From Acidobacteriota bacterium (GTDB taxonomy: Bacteria; Acidobacteriota; Holophagae; Holophagales; Holophagaceae), in the NCBI GenBank assembly GCA_021778785.1, contig JAJYBX010000005.1:1-18371 (forward strand): DNA of 18,371 nt, written 5' to 3'. A program made the translations under genes and the position numbers. Under the pieces are notes generated by a model. That model searched no databases and was not told the origin of the DNA. It saw only the letters and a list, made by a program, of their open reading frames with translations. This document shows positions 15,190 to 18,371 of the stretch, in pieces (within the stretch, counting starts at the first letter, position 1; each line of letters starts with the position of its first letter).

Positions 15190-15307
15190 AGGGCCTCAAC
15201 GGATTGTTGAAATGGACAATTGATGAAAGTCACCGATAAGGAATTTATCGATCCACGGTGATCCTGTCGAAACAAGGGCATCCGGCCAGCCCGGCCCTGG
15301 AGCCCCC
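15190..15307 (+). promoter_or_regulatory. AT-rich regulatory gap upstream of the chemoreceptor gene
   Basis: The 118-base gap contains 15200-15250, the most AT-rich stretch of the window. It has two inverted repeats: ATTGT (15203-15207)/ACAAT (15216-15220), and CGATAA (15234-15239)/TTATCG (15245-15250) around GGAAT. CCGATAA (15233-15239) is the core of a sigma-28 -10 (GCCGATAA), but the 8 bases at the usual -35 spacing match TAAAGTTT at only 3 positions. Alternatively, TGGACA (15213-15218) and GATAAG (15235-15240), 16 apart, resemble a sigma-70 promoter. CTGGAG (15297-15302) is the SD for the GTG at 15308. Confidence 0.55.
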
Positions 15308-16837
15308 GTGCGACACCGAAGCCTCGCCCTCAAGTTCTTCCTGCCGGTGGGCCTCGCCCTCCTGGCGCTGTTCGCCACGCTGACCCTGCTGGTGGGCCGG
15401 GCCCAGACGGACCGGACGCAGCGGGACTTCGAGGACAACCTGAGGGCCATCGGCACCAACTCCCGCTACATGCTGCACTGGGAGGCCGAGGCCTACTGCA
15501 GGAAGGAGGGCATGACCTACCACCGGGCGCTCCTGGACCAGCTGTCCCCGGGCCCGGAGGGGCGGGTTGAACGGGCCGCCGTCCAGGCCTTCCAGGCCCA
15601 GCCTGGACTCGACAGCTACACGGGAAGCTACGCGGGACCGGATGGCGCGGAATGGCGGTACGTGGTGACACCGGGCCGCCTCCAGGAAGGCTGCCAGACC
15701 TGCCACCAGGCCCTGGGCGTCACGGCCCTCGAGGAACGGAAGGTCGGCGACTTCGTCGCGGTGTTCGGCATCTCCCGCTCCACCGCCGGGATCATCCAGC
15801 AGGAGCACCGGTTCCAGGGGATGGCCGTCGGCGTGGGCCTGGCCACCCTGGCGCTGATGGGGGTGATCCTCGTCCTCGTCGTCCGCCGGGTCATCCTGCG
15901 TCCCCTCACCGACCTGGGCGGCTCCCTCACGCGGGTGGCGGAGGGCGACTTCACCGCCCGGGCCGAGGCCGCCGCTGACGACGAGATCGGCACGCTCGCG
16001 CGGTCGTTCAACGGCATGGTGGATCGCCTGAACGGCGCCCTCCGGGAGGTGGAGGCCGCCTCCCAGAACGTGGCCTCCGGGGCCACCCAGCTGGCCGCCA
16101 GCGCCGAGCAGATCTACCAGACGGTGGAGGACACCGCCCGGGTCGGGGAGGAGCTCCGCACCGCCGGCGGCGGGGTGCAGGAGGCCATCCGCCGTCTGGG
16201 GGCGAACATCCGGGAGCTGGACGAGAATGCCCTGGAAACCGAGGCGAGGACCCGGGCCGCCGCCCAGGACACCGAGGATGGTGCCCGGGCCGGCCAGGAC
16301 GCTGAGCGCGGCATGGCAGCCATCCGCGAAGCCACGGGGCAGATCCTCCAGGCCGTGGCCGTGATCCAGGAGATCGCCCGCCAGACCAACCTCCTCAGCC
16401 TCAACGCGGCCATCGAGGCCGCCAAGGCCGGCGCCCAGGGCAAGGGCTTCGCCGTGGTGGCCGAGGAAGTGCGCAAGCTCGCGGAGCGCAGCGCCCAGGC
16501 CGCCAGCGAGATCCGGGGCCTCACCGATCGCACGGAGGAGGCCGTGTCCCACGGCATTGGCAGCGTCGCGAACACCCTCGGACGGCTGGATTCCATCCGC
16601 GCCCGGATCGGCGAGGTCACCCGCCAGGTGCAGGGCGTGGCCGGCCTCAGCCGGGGCCAGGAGGCCACCGGCCGGGAGGTGGATGGGCTGATGGCCCAGA
16701 CGGCGGACAAGCTCCAGCAGAACGCCGCCGCCACCCAGGAGCTGGCCGCCACCGTCACCGAGATCACCCGGACCGCCGAGGAGCTCTCGAAGGTCGCCGA
16801 CGGCCTCCGGGGGCTCGTCCAGCGGTTCCGGCTGTAG
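15308..16837 (+). CDS. Methyl-accepting chemotaxis protein with c-type heme motif in its sensor domain
   Basis: The 509-residue chemoreceptor has TM1 (8-30), a periplasmic domain (31 to about 172), TM2 (about 173-193), HAMP (about 194-247) and a signalling domain (250-509). The signalling tip is [18 protein letters not shown] (355-372) followed by [17 protein letters not shown], the CheA/CheW contact region. There is no CheR/CheB pentapeptide at the C-terminus. The periplasmic domain carries CQTCH (129-133), a CxxCH site for covalent heme c, after [20 protein letters not shown]; this resembles the Tll0287/DUF3365 type of heme sensor and the heme receptors known from Geobacter. Redox, oxygen or NO sensing is inferred. 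GTG at 15308 has CTGGAG 5 bases upstream. The AT-rich gap in front suggests its own promoter. The YcaQ-like gene starts 10 bases after its stop. Confidence 0.92.
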   Translation: MRHRSLALKFFLPVGLALLALFATLTLLVGRAQTDRTQRDFEDNLRAIGTNSRYMLHWEAEAYCRKEGMTYHRALLDQLSPGPEGRVERAAVQAFQAQPGLDSYTGSYAGPDGAEWRYVVTPGRLQEGCQTCHQALGVTALEERKVGDFVAVFGISRSTAGIIQQEHRFQGMAVGVGLATLALMGVILVLVVRRVILRPLTDLGGSLTRVAEGDFTARAEAAADDEIGTLARSFNGMVDRLNGALREVEAASQNVASGATQLAASAEQIYQTVEDTARVGEELRTAGGGVQEAIRRLGANIRELDENALETEARTRAAAQDTEDGARAGQDAERGMAAIREATGQILQAVAVIQEIARQTNLLSLNAAIEAAKAGAQGKGFAVVAEEVRKLAERSAQAASEIRGLTDRTEEAVSHGIGSVANTLGRLDSIRARIGEVTRQVQGVAGLSRGQEATGREVDGLMAQTADKLQQNAAATQELAATVTEITRTAEELSKVADGLRGLVQRFRL

Positions 16838-16847
16838 CCTGGAGGCC

Positions 16848-18041
16848 ATGGCCCGCACCCTCCCCCTCCTGGCCGCCCCGGACGCCGCCCGCCTCCTGCT
16901 GGGGGCCCAGGGGCTGCTCGACGATCCCTCCCGGCGGGCCACGGTCCCCGCCCTGCAGGCCCTCGTCGAGCGGCTGGGCTTCGTGCAGGTGGACACCATC
17001 AACGTGCTGGCCCGGGCCCACGACCTCACGCTCTCCAGCCGCCTGGACGGCTACCGGCCGGAGCAGCTCCGGAAGCTGCTGGAGGAGAGGCGGAGCCTCT
17101 TCGAGGCCTTCACCCACGACGCCTCCGCCATCCCCACGGCCTGGTTCGCCCACTGGAAGCCCCGCTTCGCGCGGGACCGGGACCGCATCCACGCCCACGC
17201 CTGGTGGCAGCACCACTTCCGCGGCACGGACGGGGCCCGGGTGGTGGCGGACGTGAAGGCCCGCATCGCCGCGGAGGGCCCCCTCAAGTCCTCCGACTTC
17301 GAACACCCGGAGAAGCGCGGCCCCTGGTGGGGCTGGAAGCCCCAGAAGGCCGCCCTGGACTTCCTCTGGCGCGCGGGCGAGCTGGCCATCCCCCGGCGCG
17401 AGGGCTTCCAGAAGCTCTACGACCTCACGGAGCGCGTGTTCCCCGACCACCACGCCCTGCCCTGCCCCGAGCCCGGCGCCCACCTCGAGTGGGCCTGCGC
17501 CACGGCGGCGGAGCGGCTCTGGGTGTTCACGCCGAAGGAACTGGCGGACTTCTGGGCGAGCATCGAGGCCCCGGAGGCCCGGGCCTGGTGCCTGGTAGCC
17601 GCGAAGACGGGCCGCATCGTCCCGGTGGAGGTGGAGGATGCCGATGGCACGGCGCGGCCGGCCTACGCCCTGGCCGACTGGGAGGCCCGGCTGCAGCGGC
17701 TGCCCGAGGCCCCGGAGCGCACCCGGCTCCTCTGCCCCTTCGACCCCATCCTGCGGGACCGCGCCCGGGCCCTGCGCCGCTTCGGCTTCGACTACCGCTT
17801 CGAGGCCTTCGTGCCCGAACCGAAGCGCCGGTACGGCTACTACGTGCTGCCCATCCTCGAAGGCGCGCGCCTCGTGGGCCGCCTGGACGCCAAGACCCAC
17901 CGCGACCGGGCCGTGCTGGAGGTGAAGGGCCTCTGGTGGGAGCCGGGCATCAAGGCTACCAAATTGCGGAAACGCGGGCTGGCGGAGGCCCTGGGCCGAC
18001 TGGCGGCCTTCGTGGGGGTGGAGGACATCGAGGGCCTCTGA
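16848..18041 (+). CDS. YcaQ/AlkZ-type DNA glycosylase (winged-helix protein)
   Basis: The 397-residue protein belongs to the HTH_42 family of YcaQ and AlkZ, which form winged-helix bundles and remove bulky or crosslinked alkylated bases from DNA. The key evidence is the QxD motif in GFVQVDTINVLARAHDLTLSSRL (Q47, D49), matching the catalytic Gln-x-Asp of YcaQ. Further typical parts are HDASAIP (about 88-94), GPLKSSDFE and WWGWKPQKAALDFLWRAGEL (about 150-180), and a C-terminal region with CPFDPILRDR and PILEGARLVGRLD. It acts on DNA in the cytoplasm. The ATG at 16848 has GGAGG only 2 bases before it, a tight spacing. It may be read from the chemoreceptor transcript, although TAGCCTGG at 16835-16842, overlapping the upstream stop, resembles the start-proximal box seen elsewhere. 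Confidence 0.9.
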   Translation: MARTLPLLAAPDAARLLLGAQGLLDDPSRRATVPALQALVERLGFVQVDTINVLARAHDLTLSSRLDGYRPEQLRKLLEERRSLFEAFTHDASAIPTAWFAHWKPRFARDRDRIHAHAWWQHHFRGTDGARVVADVKARIAAEGPLKSSDFEHPEKRGPWWGWKPQKAALDFLWRAGELAIPRREGFQKLYDLTERVFPDHHALPCPEPGAHLEWACATAAERLWVFTPKELADFWASIEAPEARAWCLVAAKTGRIVPVEVEDADGTARPAYALADWEARLQRLPEAPERTRLLCPFDPILRDRARALRRFGFDYRFEAFVPEPKRRYGYYVLPILEGARLVGRLDAKTHRDRAVLEVKGLWWEPGIKATKLRKRGLAEALGRLAAFVGVEDIEGL

Positions 18042-18058
18042 GGGCGGGCCGATTGCGG

Positions 18059-18064
18059 CATGCT
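18059..18064 (+). promoter_or_regulatory. -10-like box CATGCT, start-proximal
   Basis: GGCATGCTGGAG has the layout of the boxes at 2971 and 3708, and the box ends 7 bases before the ATG at 18071. GGAG (18065-18068) also lies there, but 2 bases from the start it is a poor SD. Confidence 0.3.
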
Positions 18065-18070
18065 GGAGCA

Positions 18071-18371
18071 ATGACCTCCCATCCCGACCACTGGAACCGC
18101 CACTACGAAGCCGGCGCGCGGCCCGAATGGGACATGGCCCGGGCCACGCCGGTGCTGGCGGAGGCCCTGGAGCTGGCGGCCGCCTCAGGCCTCGCCCCCG
18201 GAGCCTCGGTGGCCGTGCCGGGCTGCGGCTACGGCCACGATGCCGCGGCCCTGGCGGCCCTCGGCTTCGACGCCACGGGCCTGGACTTCGCGCCGCTGGC
18301 CCTCCAGGGCGCCTGGGCCCGCTACGGCGACACCGTGCACTGGGCGCAGGAGGACTGGTTCACCACGGCCC
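18071..18371 (+). CDS. SAM-dependent methyltransferase, thiopurine methyltransferase-like (3' partial)
   Basis: The first 100 codons are present and run off the window. The opening HWNRHYEAGARPEWDMARAT (about 7-26) matches TPMT-family methyltransferases, in which a conserved Trp and Pro region binds substrate. The SAM-binding motif I is VAVPGCGYGHDAAALA (47-62), followed by the acidic end of strand 2 in GLDFAP (Asp72). The family methylates thiols, halides or other small nucleophiles with S-adenosylmethionine. The substrate cannot be told. The ATG at 18071 begins exactly at the domain start, with the CATGCT box just upstream. Confidence 0.82.
   Translation, partial: MTSHPDHWNRHYEAGARPEWDMARATPVLAEALELAAASGLAPGASVAVPGCGYGHDAAALAALGFDATGLDFAPLALQGAWARYGDTVHWAQEDWFTTA

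Noticed and set aside
15190..15307. Sigma-54 promoter before the chemoreceptor
   Set aside because: No GG-N10-GC core with TGGCAC/TTGC-like elements is present in the gap.

Overview
The window is about 70% GC with G/C at nearly every third codon position. Its gene families (DUF4388, DUF4342, DUF2164, a two-component-regulator propeller protein, a heme-motif chemoreceptor, collagen-like proteins with a phage-collar domain) fit a free-living, probably respiratory bacterium. My best guess is Acidobacteriota of the Holophagae type (Geothrix or Holophaga relatives); Myxococcota or Desulfuromonadota are less likely alternatives. There is no tRNA, rRNA, CRISPR, insertion sequence or integrase, so this looks like ordinary chromosome.

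Layout. (1) 1-2385: two plus-strand genes for collagen-like (Gly-X-Y) surface proteins. The first enters from outside the window and ends in a phage tail collar domain. The second has a signal peptide and two alternating Gly-X-Y tracts and GAW modules, and its frame is broken by one missing base near 1648. (2) 2474-7264: a plus-strand run of small genes: YbaK-type aminoacyl-tRNA deacylase, alpha/beta hydrolase, two-TM membrane protein, DUF2164 protein, 5-carboxymethyl-2-hydroxymuconate isomerase family protein, a translationally coupled 69-residue protein, an M14 metallopeptidase and a VOC protein. (3) 7275-9942, minus strand: a DUF4388 protein followed 46 bases later by a long-chain acyl-CoA ligase. 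(4) 9943-10248: divergent intergenic region with G-quadruplex-type runs, a minus-strand promoter and a near-palindrome. (5) 10249-15189, plus: twin-propeller sensor without a transmitter domain, DUF4342 protein, FadH-type 2,4-dienoyl-CoA reductase. (6) 15190-18371, plus: AT-rich regulatory gap, chemoreceptor with a c-type heme motif, YcaQ/AlkZ-type DNA glycosylase, start of a methyltransferase.

How the parts relate. FadD and FadH both belong to fatty-acid catabolism, though they lie on opposite strands and are separated. The propeller sensor and the heme chemoreceptor suggest sensing of extracellular ligands and of redox state or gas. Most other genes look like independent housekeeping units. 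Several are preceded by a similar box (about NATRCTGG) only 6-20 bases before the start codon; in three cases the predicted transcript would begin at or next to the start codon, hinting at leaderless mRNAs. No unmistakable new multi-gene system is visible. The most unusual items are the heme chemoreceptor and its AT-rich upstream region, the transmitter-less sensor with a Cys/His tail, the collagen-like pair with its frame break, and the recurring start-proximal promoter box.
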